Assembly (NCBI GenBank): GCA_900550105.1
Contig: URQW01000019.1
Location: 1 to 42,762, forward strand
Origin: an uncultured Pelosinus sp.
GTDB taxonomy: Bacteria > Bacillota > Negativicutes > UMGS1260
Length of the DNA: 42,762 bases
Direction of reading: 5' to 3'
A program made the position numbers and the translations under genes. This document shows, in pieces, positions 7,493 through 15,479 of the stretch; the stretch's first letter is position 1; each line of letters opens with the position of its first letter. The notes below the pieces were generated by a model. That model was not told where the DNA came from. It did not search any database and saw nothing but the letters and a program-made list of their open reading frames with translations.

Positions 7493-8113
7493 TCAAGCAA
7501 CCGAAACAGCTAGATTACGTTGTGGCTGAACCACAACACCAGATAAAATTTCGTAACAACTTATACCGGCTGCCAAAAAAGCCGCGACTTCACAACGATC
7601 TTGCATAAATCTTTCCATGCGTGCTAACGACTCGTCAGGATTGCCATAAACACACCATTCTTTGCGACAAGTCAGCGGTAAACTAGACATTCCCATAAAG
7701 CCCAACACGTCTTTCAGGGGAATTCCCAGCAACAAGCCTAGTTCATGCGGGCAAGCATATTGAAAACGTTCTTTTAGTAAATTCAAACAAGCATGAATTC
7801 CCGCCTCTACAGGATACCCTAGACTTTCTAAAAAAAACCGGTGTTCATCGTCTTTCAAACATTTTTCCAACACATCCGGTCGATAAAATAAAACGGTATG
7901 ACGCTGCTTAGTTTGCCGTAAAACTAAAAAGCGGACCTTTTCCTGACGCAAAAATTCTAATCCATAAATTTGCCACTGCGTAAACAAAGCCTGAAACGGC
8001 GTATCCACTAAAGATAAGATCGTTGAGGGTTTGCTGCCACAGATGGTAGGTGCCAATTCGATGGTAAGCCATTCGTAAAACTGCCGCGCCGCTTCCGAAA
8101 AACCGTCTTGCAT
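7493..8113 (-). CDS. DUF3793 family protein
   Basis: A 206-aa soluble protein matching DUF3793, with the typical CPHELGLLLGIPLKDVLGFMG block followed by a GxxxxxWCVYGNP-like stretch. The function is not known. In Firmicutes the family is often found beside flavodoxin genes, as here. Its first AUG (8113) follows GGGGGAG by 4 nt, and the gene begins only 17 nt downstream of a 37-bp palindromic Fur site, making it the first gene of an iron-starvation operon with flavodoxin, a DUF2325 protein and a porin. Confidence 0.85.
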   Translation of the reverse strand: MQDGFSEAARQFYEWLTIELAPTICGSKPSTILSLVDTPFQALFTQWQIYGLEFLRQEKVRFLVLRQTKQRHTVLFYRPDVLEKCLKDDEHRFFLESLGYPVEAGIHACLNLLKERFQYACPHELGLLLGIPLKDVLGFMGMSSLPLTCRKEWCVYGNPDESLARMERFMQDRCEVAAFLAAGISCYEILSGVVVQPQRNLAVSVA

Positions 8114-8129
8114 TTGTCTCCCCCTTTCC

Positions 8130-8196
8130 TGTTTATATGATAATGATTATCATTATCATATAAACATATCATAGTGAAAATTTTCGCACTTGTCAA
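8130..8196 (-). promoter_or_regulatory. Promoter with 37-bp palindromic double Fur operator
   Basis: The minus strand has TTGACA (8196-8191), 17 nt, TATGAT (8173-8168). Immediately downstream, 8130-8166 is a perfect inverted repeat centred on 8148. Its core (8138-8158) reads TGATAATGAT, T, ATCATTATCA, which contains two overlapping Fur boxes. The palindrome covers the expected transcription start and ends 17 nt from the first codon of the DUF3793 gene. Confidence 0.85.
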
Positions 8197-8203
8197 TAGC
8201 TGC

Positions 8204-8247
8204 AAAAAAATAAATCCCTTGTCGCAACATTTGCAACAAGAGATTTA
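8204..8247 (-). terminator. Intrinsic terminator of the NrdD-like gene
   Basis: On the minus strand the stem AAATC/CTTGT pairs with ACAAG/GATTT around a short loop and is followed by seven T. It ends the transcript of the gene at 8276-8551 just before the Fur-controlled promoter. Confidence 0.75.
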
Positions 8248-8275
8248 TGAGATCAACACCATCATACGATTCGAT

Positions 8276-8551
8276 TTAGGCCATATGAACTTGACGATGA
8301 GCCAGTTCAGCCTGTTTAGCATCATTAAAGTTTTCAATATTTGATAAGTAGCCAGTAATACGCCGCACCCGACGAACTGGTGATTTTTCCCAAGCCTTGA
8401 CCACAATATTGTCATTCTGCAGCGAAAGCTCTACTGCTGCCAACTCCTTGTGCTTCTCCGCCCAAAGTTTTTGCTCATTACCTACCACTGTTTCAATTTC
8501 CTGCTGTGTCAATTCGGCGTCTGCTACCACTGTCACACCGTCGATAATCAT
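8276..8551 (-). CDS. Small NrdD C-terminal-like protein (possible glycyl radical domain)
   Basis: A 91-aa protein. The C-terminal third resembles the end of the anaerobic ribonucleotide reductase NrdD: RRITGYL at 63-69, then FNDAKQAEL and a final R-x-V-H. In NrdD the equivalent R-V-x-G-Y-L holds the radical glycine (here Gly67). The CxxC pairs of the NrdD zinc site are absent, as is the whole catalytic barrel. Proteins of this kind are often labelled as NrdD fragments. It could be an independent radical-bearing module, a regulator, or a relic. I chose ATG 8551; GTG 8569 is in frame upstream. It is monocistronic, with its own terminator. Confidence 0.65.
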   Translation of the reverse strand: MIIDGVTVVADAELTQQEIETVVGNEQKLWAEKHKELAAVELSLQNDNIVVKAWEKSPVRRVRRITGYLSNIENFNDAKQAELAHRQVHMA

Positions 8552-8712
8552 TTTTCTTACCCCCACCACTTTTTCTTTCTCAATTATAGCAAAGGCAGAA
8601 AATAAGGGCTAGTGACTTAAGTCGCCTCTTTTCCCATCTATAGCGATATAGGTCCGCTTTCTTACGAATATTTCACTATATCTAGTATTTTTACCTTTTG
8701 ATGATTTTAGCT

Positions 8713-9480
8713 TCAGACGGTATAACCGAAGGTCTTGGAAATCGTATGGGTCGCCTCTAATAGACGATGAACCACTTCTTTTTCAATAAATTCACGAGCA
8801 AAGCGCGCTGCCAAGCCAGAAATGCTAATTGCTGCAATCACTTCACCAGACCGATTATAAATCGGCGCGCCAATACAGCGGCCTTCTAGTTCGCTTTCGC
8901 GGTCATCAAGAGCATAACCAGTTTGACGGACAATCCGCATTTCTGTTAAATAGCTCTCCGGCGTTGTAAGCGTATATTCGGTCCGTACGTCCATACCCTG
9001 CTCTCGAAGAATCTTTTCGATATCACTGTCGCTATGGCCAATTAATAAAGCTTTACCTAAAGCCGTACAGTGCACCGAATTCGTTGTACCTAGCTTGGCT
9101 ACAAGCCGTAAAGCATGAGGACTTTCCACCGTATCAACATAGAGTACGCGATTTTTATCAAGCATCGCCAAATGAACCGTTTCTTTCGTAAAAGCATTGA
9201 GACTTTCTAAAAAGCCTCTCGCTACATTCTTTATCTCAAAATCTTTTTCTGCCAATTGATTTAACTTTAATAGCTGCAATCCTAGCCGATAGGTGGAATT
9301 ATGATCACAAGTAATGTAGTTGCGGCTTTCCAAATTGCTTAACAGCCGATATACGGTTGACTTCGGGAGCCCTGTCATCTCAGTAATTTGCTTTAAACCG
9401 ACAGGTGTAGTGCTAGACCCGATGGCTTCTAAAATATCGAAAGCTCGATGCAATGATTGCACTTCTAATGAATTTGCCAT
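8713..9480 (-). CDS. IclR-family regulator, KdgR-like
   Basis: A 255-aa regulator with an N-terminal winged helix (about residues 5-65; TGLPKSTVYRLLSNLESRNYI) and a C-terminal IclR effector domain (about 75-250) with the conserved GRCIGAPIYNRSGEVIAAISISG segment. It is the last gene of the kduI-kduD cluster (35 nt after kduD), so it most likely responds to 2-keto-3-deoxygluconate or a related uronate intermediate, as KdgR does. The start is ATG 9480 with GGGAGG. A strong inverted repeat upstream of kduI is a candidate site. Confidence 0.88.
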   Translation of the reverse strand: MANSLEVQSLHRAFDILEAIGSSTTPVGLKQITEMTGLPKSTVYRLLSNLESRNYITCDHNSTYRLGLQLLKLNQLAEKDFEIKNVARGFLESLNAFTKETVHLAMLDKNRVLYVDTVESPHALRLVAKLGTTNSVHCTALGKALLIGHSDSDIEKILREQGMDVRTEYTLTTPESYLTEMRIVRQTGYALDDRESELEGRCIGAPIYNRSGEVIAAISISGLAARFAREFIEKEVVHRLLEATHTISKTFGYTV

Positions 9481-9515
9481 AATGCCTCCCGTAAAACCTT
9501 TTTGCTAATGCAATT

Positions 9516-10271
9516 TTACCGTGCTAACCAACCGCCGTCAACAGCCAGAGTATAACCGTGTACATAGTTTGCCGCTTCTGAGGCTAGAAATACGACAGGT
9601 CCGCCCAGATCGTCGGGCGTTCCCCATCGTCCCGCCGGAATCCGTCCGAGAATTTCGCCGTTTCGCTGTTCATCACTGCGTAACGCCGCCGTATTATCGG
9701 TGGCCATATAACCTGGCGCAATCGCATTAACATTAATATTGTGTTTCGCCCATTCATTAGCCAAAAGACGCGTTACGCCCATAACACCGCCTTTGCTGGC
9801 CGTATAGGAAGGCACGCGAATGCCGCCTTGAAACGAAAGCATCGACGCAATATTAATAATCTTACCACCGCTATTTTGCTTCATATATTGTTTAGCCACG
9901 GCTTGGCAAAAGAAAAAGAGGCTGCGAATATTGAGATTCATCACATCATCCCAGTCTTTTTCCGTAAAGTCAATGGCGTCAGCCCGACGAATAATTCCAG
10001 CATTATTTACAAGAATATCAATATGCCCGAAGGTCGCCACCGCTTGATCGACAATGCCCTGAATCGGCGCTGTACTCGTAAGATCTGCCGTAACTTCTAA
10101 AAATTTTCGACCGGTTTGCTCAATGAACCCTTTTGTTTCGGCTTGATTACGCGTACCAACGCCAACAATGTCAGCGCCAGCCTTTGCCAATGCTACAGCC
10201 ATCCCTTGACCTAACCCGGTACCAGCGCCAGTTACAATTGCAACTTTACCATTCAAATCAAAAAGTCCCAC
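9516..10271 (-). CDS. kduD: 2-dehydro-3-deoxy-D-gluconate 5-dehydrogenase
   Basis: A 251-aa short-chain dehydrogenase: TGAGTGLG cofactor loop (14-21), NNAG (89-92), Ser143, Tyr156 and Lys160 of the catalytic set. KduD reduces 2,5-diketo-3-deoxygluconate to 2-keto-3-deoxygluconate after KduI in the breakdown of pectin and glycosaminoglycan uronates. I use GTG 10271, 8 nt after AAGGAG; GTG 10280 in the same frame overlaps that ribosome site. It follows kduI by 32 nt. Identity to KduD rests on strong sequence resemblance plus the kduI neighbour; the ketodeoxygluconate kinase and aldolase are not in the window. Confidence 0.9.
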   Translation of the reverse strand: MGLFDLNGKVAIVTGAGTGLGQGMAVALAKAGADIVGVGTRNQAETKGFIEQTGRKFLEVTADLTSTAPIQGIVDQAVATFGHIDILVNNAGIIRRADAIDFTEKDWDDVMNLNIRSLFFFCQAVAKQYMKQNSGGKIINIASMLSFQGGIRVPSYTASKGGVMGVTRLLANEWAKHNINVNAIAPGYMATDNTAALRSDEQRNGEILGRIPAGRWGTPDDLGGPVVFLASEAANYVHGYTLAVDGGWLAR

Positions 10272-10303
10272 ATTACTCACTCCTTCGCCTGCGTTTGTTA
10301 GTA

Positions 10304-11131
10304 TTAGCGCATATCAATCATAGCGATGCCGTCCATATCGTCAAATGTCTGATTTTCGCCAGCCATGCCCCAAATAAAAGTGTAATTATGGGTGCCTACA
10401 CCGCTGTGGATTGACCAACTAGGCGAAATGACTGCCTCTTCGTTTTTCATAACAATATGACGCGTCTGTGTTCCCTCGCCCATATAATGAAACACAACAG
10501 AGTCTTCTGGTAGATTGAAATATAAATAAACCTCCATGCGGCGTTCATGCGTATGGCAAGGCATGGAATTCCACATATTTCCTGGTTCTAACGCCGTCAT
10601 CCCCATAACTAGCTGGCAGCTTTGTACACCTAAAGGATGAATATACTTATAAATATTACGTTCATTCGACGATTCAAGAGACCCTAGATGATTGGGCGTA
10701 ATCTGGCTTCGTTCAATTTTGACAGTAGGATACGTGGCATGAGCAGGAGCGCTATTAAAATAGAACTTAGCAGGGCTTTTACTATCTTTACTAGAAAAAA
10801 CAACTTTTTTTACCCCTTTGCCAATGTACAAGCCATCGGTGGTTGCCAGTTCGTAGACTGTACCATCTACCTCTACCTGGCCAGCAGGACCGATATTAAT
10901 AATGCCCATTTCACGTCTTTCTAGGAAATAATCAACACCCATATTTCCTTGTACAGTCAGTTCTATCGGCTTGGCCGGACATAAGCCGCCTGTAATCATG
11001 CGATCTACGTGACTATAGATCATAGTCATTTCATCTTGTTTAAATAAATCTTGAATCAGAAAACGTTCTCTTAGTTCCTCTGTTGTATACCGTTTTACAT
11101 CTTCGGGATGCACCGAATGTCTGACTTCCAT
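10304..11131 (-). CDS. kduI: 5-keto-4-deoxyuronate isomerase
   Basis: A 275-aa cupin-type isomerase of the KduI family, starting MEVRHSVHP as KduI proteins do. The zinc ligands are His193 and His195 (CHTHERRME), Glu200 and His242 (WSIHSGVG). It converts 5-keto-4-deoxyuronate to 2,5-diketo-3-deoxygluconate. ATG 11131 is preferred because AGGAGG is 7 nt away; ATG 11137 lies almost against the ribosome site. It is the first gene of the kduI-kduD-IclR unit and is divergent from an AAA+ regulator across 290 nt. Confidence 0.95.
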   Translation of the reverse strand: MEVRHSVHPEDVKRYTTEELRERFLIQDLFKQDEMTMIYSHVDRMITGGLCPAKPIELTVQGNMGVDYFLERREMGIINIGPAGQVEVDGTVYELATTDGLYIGKGVKKVVFSSKDSKSPAKFYFNSAPAHATYPTVKIERSQITPNHLGSLESSNERNIYKYIHPLGVQSCQLVMGMTALEPGNMWNSMPCHTHERRMEVYLYFNLPEDSVVFHYMGEGTQTRHIVMKNEEAVISPSWSIHSGVGTHNYTFIWGMAGENQTFDDMDGIAMIDMR

Positions 11132-11198
11132 TTTCATTCCTCCTGTGTTATAAGGCTTATATCAGACAAGCCTTTATTCCATATAGTAAAACAAAATA

Positions 11199-11233
11199 CC
11201 ATTTTATATTGAAAATAATACGATATAGAATGG
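11199..11233. promoter_or_regulatory. Inverted repeat upstream of kduI, candidate IclR operator
   Basis: CCATTTTATAT (11199-11209) and ATATAGAATGG (11223-11233) match as inverted arms at 10 of 11 positions with a 13-nt spacer. Related half sites occur nearby (TTCCATATAG near 11178; CCATATGGAA near 11274). The position, 70-100 nt before kduI in the divergent region, suits control of kduI, the AAA+ regulator, or both. Confidence 0.5.
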
Positions 11234-11352
11234 CAAAGTCCTGCTGAAAATTCCGATTTCGGCACAGTAATTCACCATATGGAACAAAATTCAAAAAAAT
11301 TTGTATTTACAAAAAAATAGACAAAATTATCAAATTTGACTATACTATTCTT

Positions 11353-11380
11353 TTGAAACCGCATTAAAATGTGATATGAT
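11353..11380 (+). promoter_or_regulatory. Candidate promoter of the AAA+ regulator
   Basis: TTGAAA (11353-11358), 16 nt, TATGAT (11375-11380), about 40 nt before the start codon at 11422. This is a vegetative-type promoter; no convincing -24/-12 element was found in the divergent region. Confidence 0.5.
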
Positions 11381-11421
11381 GCTACTAACGACAGTTTTGC
11401 GGTGAATGCAGGAGGGACAAT

Positions 11422-13329
11422 ATGCTACGAGAAAAACGCAACAAAGAAAAACTAAAACTCTATTATGACAAATATATAAAAGAAAATACTTTAGATCCCA
11501 ATGTACATCCTTGGGTAGCCGAAGCTTGGCAAGAAAGCCAAGCCGCACAATTGGCTACAGACGGGCCGCTGCTTTTGCCTAAGATGTCCAAACCGGCTCT
11601 TACAGAACTACAGGGAAAACACGAACAGGCACTTGCATTTTTAGGCGACTACTATCAAAACGTGCATGAATATTTTAATACACGAAATCTAAGTTTACTG
11701 CTGCTTGATGAAAACTGCTACGTACTAAAAAGTTATGCTATGCCCTTTTTCCAAAAAACAGCAGGTGAAGTAGAAGGCTCGCGCCTGGCTACGCAAGATA
11801 TTGGCGCTTCCAGCATCAGTATTGCCTATGAGCATCAAACACCTTTTCTGATGTTTGGTCCGGAAATGTGGCGTCAAGACGGCCACGACAGCCTAGCTTG
11901 CACTGCCCCCATTCTCGTGGAAGGCGAATTACGTTATCTCATTACACTAGTGGCCGCCGACGAAGAACTCATTGATCACAATACGCTGGTAACGCTGCTG
12001 CTTTCGATGCGTTATGCCATGGAAAATCATCTAAAAACCATGGAGCATCTCAATGCTAGTCATGCCATTCTTGATTCCGTTCCCCTTGCCGTCTATCATC
12101 TATTACCAGATGGCAAAGTGGCTTATACGAACCAGCTCGGCCAAAGTCGAATCGAGGGACTCGTACCTGAACCGACAAAAGAGTTACCTCTCTTAAGCGA
12201 TATTATTTTGAACTACAAGCACACGCCCATTAGTAAAGGCTTTTTAGGTGTTCCCTCATACAATAAGGAAGTTACTTGGATCACCTCCCAGAAAACCTAT
12301 GAGGACATTACGACAGTCGTACCAATCTTTCGCGAGAAAGAAGTGCATAGCGTAGTGGCCGTATCACTGCCCATTGAAGATCTACGTACACTAGTGGCTC
12401 ACGCCGCCGGTTACATTTCTCGCTACAGCCTAGCAAGTATGGTTGGTGAATCTACGGCGTTTATTACGATGAAAGAAAAAGCGGCTAGAGCAGCCAAGCA
12501 TGACCATCATCTACTGCTGCAAGGAGAACCCGGTACAGGCAAACAGCGCCTAGCTCATGGCATTCATCAGGCCAGTCCTCGTGCCGCTGGCCCGCTCATT
12601 TCCGTTAAATGCGGCGATATGCCGCCAGAACTCTTAGAAACAGAATTATTCGGTGTTGTCGAAATGCAGGATGAAGCGCGGCCAGGTAAATTAGAATTAG
12701 CCAATGGCGGCACCCTGTTCCTTGATGAAATTGAAAAATTACCGAATCATCTGGCGTCCCGGCTTGCTGATGCGCTGCTGTCCAGCACAATTACCCGTGG
12801 TAATGACACGATTATGCGCAAAGTCGATGTAAGAATCATCGCCGCCTGTGATAGTGACTTAAAACGCCTAGCAGAACGAAACGCCTTTTCAGAAAAACTT
12901 TATACACTCATTTCCCGTTCCGTAATCCGTGTTCCATCCCTAAGAGCAAGACAAGGCGATATTGCGGTGTTAGCTGACCACATTGTCACCGAGCTATCGG
13001 AACAACACCATATTCCGACCCGCACTTTCTCGCCAGAAGCGATGCAAGTATTGACGGAATATGACTGGCCTGGCAATATTAAGCAATTACAAGGCGTTGT
13101 AGAGCAATCCTTCTTCCATACAACCAGCAACGTCATTGCAACAGAAAGTATTGTCATTCCTGGTCGTACCAACTTGGACAAGGCTTGGAAGGAAGACAAA
13201 GAAGTATTCATGACTGCCTGGCGCGCCGCTGGCGGTAACATTTCTCGTCTTGCTAACATGCTTGATGTAAGCCGTGTAACCCTATACCGTTACTTGAAAA
13301 AATACGGTCTAGAAAAACACCAATCCTAA
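11422..13329 (+). CDS. AAA+ enhancer-binding-type regulator lacking GAFTGA
   Basis: A 635-aa regulator. Order: GAF-like sensory region (about 60-210), PAS-like domain (about 210-320), AAA+ domain (about 345-560) and a Fis-type helix-turn-helix at the end (about 603-630, GGNISRLANMLDVSRVTLYRY). Walker A is GEPGTGKQ near 370 and Walker B GGTLFLDEIE near 430. The loop that contacts sigma-54, normally ELFG-x-x-x-GAFTGA, reads ELFGVVEMQDEARPGKLELA, so GAFTGA is gone. Proteins with such losses (TyrR, DhaR type) work with the housekeeping polymerase. It is divergent from kduI and has AGGAGGG before its ATG. The regulated genes are unknown; kdu is the nearest choice. Confidence 0.85.
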   Translation: MLREKRNKEKLKLYYDKYIKENTLDPNVHPWVAEAWQESQAAQLATDGPLLLPKMSKPALTELQGKHEQALAFLGDYYQNVHEYFNTRNLSLLLLDENCYVLKSYAMPFFQKTAGEVEGSRLATQDIGASSISIAYEHQTPFLMFGPEMWRQDGHDSLACTAPILVEGELRYLITLVAADEELIDHNTLVTLLLSMRYAMENHLKTMEHLNASHAILDSVPLAVYHLLPDGKVAYTNQLGQSRIEGLVPEPTKELPLLSDIILNYKHTPISKGFLGVPSYNKEVTWITSQKTYEDITTVVPIFREKEVHSVVAVSLPIEDLRTLVAHAAGYISRYSLASMVGESTAFITMKEKAARAAKHDHHLLLQGEPGTGKQRLAHGIHQASPRAAGPLISVKCGDMPPELLETELFGVVEMQDEARPGKLELANGGTLFLDEIEKLPNHLASRLADALLSSTITRGNDTIMRKVDVRIIAACDSDLKRLAERNAFSEKLYTLISRSVIRVPSLRARQGDIAVLADHIVTELSEQHHIPTRTFSPEAMQVLTEYDWPGNIKQLQGVVEQSFFHTTSNVIATESIVIPGRTNLDKAWKEDKEVFMTAWRAAGGNISRLANMLDVSRVTLYRYLKKYGLEKHQS

Positions 13330-13343
13330 ACCGTCTTTTCCCT

Positions 13344-13388
13344 AAAAAAAGTCTAACTAGCTGCCATGCAGTCTAGTTAGACTTTTTT
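13344..13388 (+). terminator. Bidirectional intrinsic terminator
   Basis: A 16-bp perfect stem, AAAAAAGTCTAACTAG pairing with CTAGTTAGACTTTTTT, has T-runs in both directions. It ends the AAA+ regulator (+) and the convergent hypothetical gene at 13390 (-). Confidence 0.9.
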
Positions 13389-13389
13389 A

Positions 13390-13905
13390 CTACCGTTTTT
13401 TCTCTTTTTCCTCGTCTTGTCGTAGTAAGCACATAGGCGCGACTAGTTGATCAAAAACATTGACATTGGCTGTTCCCGGCGACATCCCATAGGTCGTACG
13501 ATCTAAATGATAGTTGATGGCGACGCCCTGAATGCGAGCTAGACCGCTAGCTGTAGGAATTCCCCTAAACGGATTGTAATTAAATTGAGCGATATAGTAA
13601 TTTACAATACCATTGGAATTCACCACAAGTCGATTCGGATCAAAACCATCAGATGTATAAACAGCGTCAAGCGGCGCTGCCGGATAGTAGCCTCTATCGG
13701 TTATAAAAAATACGGTATAGACCCCTAGTGGCAACAGACCATTCGCAGTAATCTCAATATGACCATATTGCTTTTCCCCGCAAATTTCGCCAGTTGCTGT
13801 CGCCTGCGACCAAAAGTTAGCTGCTACAGTAGCTGGCTTATTGGCTACAACTACAGCAAAGCTGAGCTGACAGCAGCCGCAGGGAACTTTGCGTCCTTCT
13901 TCCAT
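13390..13905 (-). CDS. Hypothetical protein
   Basis: A 171-aa protein that I do not recognise. It starts with a Cys-rich CGCC stretch (residues 9-12), has no signal peptide or membrane helix, and then alternates hydrophobic strands with Gly, Asn and Tyr turns, suggesting a beta-rich fold. It ends in a charged tail (DEEKEKKR). The start at ATG 13905 is supported by GGGAGGGG 6 nt upstream. It is monocistronic and convergent with the regulator at 11422; the divergent neighbour is aroD. Confidence 0.65.
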   Translation of the reverse strand: MEEGRKVPCGCCQLSFAVVVANKPATVAANFWSQATATGEICGEKQYGHIEITANGLLPLGVYTVFFITDRGYYPAAPLDAVYTSDGFDPNRLVVNSNGIVNYYIAQFNYNPFRGIPTASGLARIQGVAINYHLDRTTYGMSPGTANVNVFDQLVAPMCLLRQDEEKEKKR

Positions 13906-13992
13906 GCATTTCCCCTCCCTCCCTACAGCGATAGGCAAGCTGTAAGAACTAATCGTACTACATTCTATGCATGAGTTTTTATTTTGCTTCTA

Positions 13993-14021
13993 TTGACAAC
14001 CTGCAGGGGAGTTGCTACAGT
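13993..14021 (+). promoter_or_regulatory. Promoter of aroD
   Basis: TTGACA (13993-13998), 17 nt, TACAGT (14016-14021), about 30 nt before the start codon. Confidence 0.65.
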
Positions 14022-14052
14022 AAAGAAAAAACGGCGGGAGAAGAGTGAGATA

Positions 14053-14820
14053 ATGATGAATATCCAGAAAGTAAGCAAAAATGACCAAGCACTTTGCTGT
14101 ATCCCGCTTGTTAGTCAATCTCAGACAGAACTTCTAACGGAATTACAAACGATCCTACCCAAACAGCCAGATCTTGTGGAATGGCGCGCCGATTATTTTC
14201 ATTCCTTAAGTAATACTGCGGAAGTTCTTTTAACAGCGAAAAAATTAAAAGAAGCCGCTCCTGATACAACTTTTATCTTTACCATTCGCTCGCTTGCCGA
14301 GGGAGGGCAAGCGACTTCGCTGTCGGCTGATCAGTCCGTTGAATTAACGGCAACCGTTTGTGAGCAAACCCAGCTTGAATATGTTGATTGTGAGCTGAGC
14401 CAAAAAAGCGAAGCAAAAGCACTGCTCGCCCGACGTGCAGCTGCGGTCGGCAAAAAAGTCATTGGTTCTTATCATAATTTTAGCCACACGCCACCACAAT
14501 CAGAGTTAATTGCTAAGTTTAAGGAAAGCGAATCCGCCGATTTTTCTGTGGCTAAAGTAGCGGTTATGCCGCAATCAATGGAAGATGTCCTCACCTTAAT
14601 GAGCGCCGCTCTGGCAGCTCGCAAAATTTTATCCATTCCGCTTATTGCGCTATCGATGGGCGATTACGGCGTAATTACACGGATGATGGCCGCTGATATT
14701 GGCTCTTCTGTTACTTTTGTTGTTGGCCAAAAAGCATCCGCGCCGGGACAAATTCCAATTGATGATTTTCGCATCCTCCAAAGCCTCGTAAAAAAGAAAG
14801 AGGATTTAGCCCCTTCTTAG
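14053..14820 (+). CDS. aroD: Type I 3-dehydroquinate dehydratase
   Basis: A 255-aa type I dehydroquinase, which makes 3-dehydroshikimate through a Schiff base. The catalytic Lys lies in ADFSVAKVAVMP and the catalytic His in GSYHNFSHTP; VEWRADYF and TIRS give the substrate-binding Glu and Arg residues. ATG 14053 and ATG 14056 are both possible; the longer frame reaching back to 13984 has no ribosome site and overlaps the promoter. It stands alone, away from other shikimate genes, so it could serve either aromatic biosynthesis or quinate breakdown. The surroundings (kdu genes, glycerate kinase) deal with acid sugars. Confidence 0.92.
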   Translation: MMNIQKVSKNDQALCCIPLVSQSQTELLTELQTILPKQPDLVEWRADYFHSLSNTAEVLLTAKKLKEAAPDTTFIFTIRSLAEGGQATSLSADQSVELTATVCEQTQLEYVDCELSQKSEAKALLARRAAAVGKKVIGSYHNFSHTPPQSELIAKFKESESADFSVAKVAVMPQSMEDVLTLMSAALAARKILSIPLIALSMGDYGVITRMMAADIGSSVTFVVGQKASAPGQIPIDDFRILQSLVKKKEDLAPS

Positions 14821-14850
14821 TAGTATAATACTGTCAAAGGAGCTGATACC

Positions 14851-15081
14851 ATGAGTCTTGTAAATAAGTGCAGCGATGCCCTGTTACACAAAAATAGAAC
14901 AAAGAAATCTTATTCACATCCTATGTTTTTGTCTCCTTCCAGCGGAAAATGGATCAATGTAGACGAAAACGAAAATATTTATGTATTAAATCGCGACGAG
15001 TGGCGATTCATCTACCCGTCCAGCCCAGAATGGCAAATCTATCTCACTGAGTCAAAACAACAGCATCAAGTTAATGCATAA
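14851..15081 (+). CDS. Small hypothetical protein
   Basis: A 76-aa soluble protein following aroD by 30 nt with a good ribosome site (AAAGGAG, 8 nt). Its composition is polar and aromatic; the central part (SSGKWINVDENENIYVLNRD) looks like paired beta strands. I know no family for it. A very short YjfB-type gene follows 19 nt later, and a terminator closes the group, so aroD and the two small genes may be co-transcribed. Confidence 0.6.
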   Translation: MSLVNKCSDALLHKNRTKKSYSHPMFLSPSSGKWINVDENENIYVLNRDEWRFIYPSSPEWQIYLTESKQQHQVNA

Positions 15082-15100
15082 AAGCGAGGTGTAAGCCCGA

Positions 15101-15274
15101 ATGGATATAGCAGCTTTAGCAACTGTCTCAAGTCAAGTTCAGACCTTATCCACAGCTGATACATTAGTTATGAAAAAAGTATTAGAAAATATGGATCAGA
15201 CAGGACAAGATACGCTGAGTCTGTTGCGCGAGGCCTTACCTCACCTTGGACAAAATATTGATATTCAAGCCTAG
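15101..15274 (+). CDS. YjfB-family putative motility protein
   Basis: A 57-aa gene. The protein starts MDIAALATVSSQVQTLSTAD and continues with VMKKVLENMDQ, the pattern of the YjfB family (PF14070), short helical proteins often associated with motility regulons in Firmicutes; the molecular role is not known. A GAGGTG site precedes ATG 15101, and a strong terminator follows 40 nt after the stop. It probably shares a transcript with the small gene at 14851. Confidence 0.75.
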   Translation: MDIAALATVSSQVQTLSTADTLVMKKVLENMDQTGQDTLSLLREALPHLGQNIDIQA

Positions 15275-15313
15275 ACGATAAAATTTTTTATCAAAACTCC
15301 ACATAATGAAAAT

Positions 15314-15339
15314 AAAAACGCCTCTTTTTAGGCGTTTTT
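15314..15339 (+). terminator. Intrinsic terminator
   Basis: AAAAACGCCT pairs with AGGCGTTTTT around a T-rich loop and is followed by more T on the plus strand. It ends the aroD/small gene/yjfB group. Confidence 0.9.
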
Positions 15340-15410
15340 ATTTTTTATTTAAAAATGAGCAAAATAATTTTATCCTACGATATATTTTTACTATTTTCAT
15401 TTGTATTATA

Positions 15411-15431
15411 CTAGTATATATTAAATACTAG
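15411..15431. promoter_or_regulatory. Short inverted repeat before a small gene
   Basis: CTAGTAT (15411-15417) and ATACTAG (15425-15431) flank 7 nt, in an AT-rich region about 50 nt before the small gene at 15480. Possibly an operator; no other support. Confidence 0.3.
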
Positions 15432-15479
15432 ATGGTATAAATTGGAATTTAGAAATGTTTGAAAGTGAGTGATCTATCC

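Noticed and set aside
11230..11245. TGGCA...CTGCT as a -24/-12 (sigma-54) promoter
   Set aside because: The GG-to-GC distance is one base short of the required spacing, and the nearby activator lacks GAFTGA.
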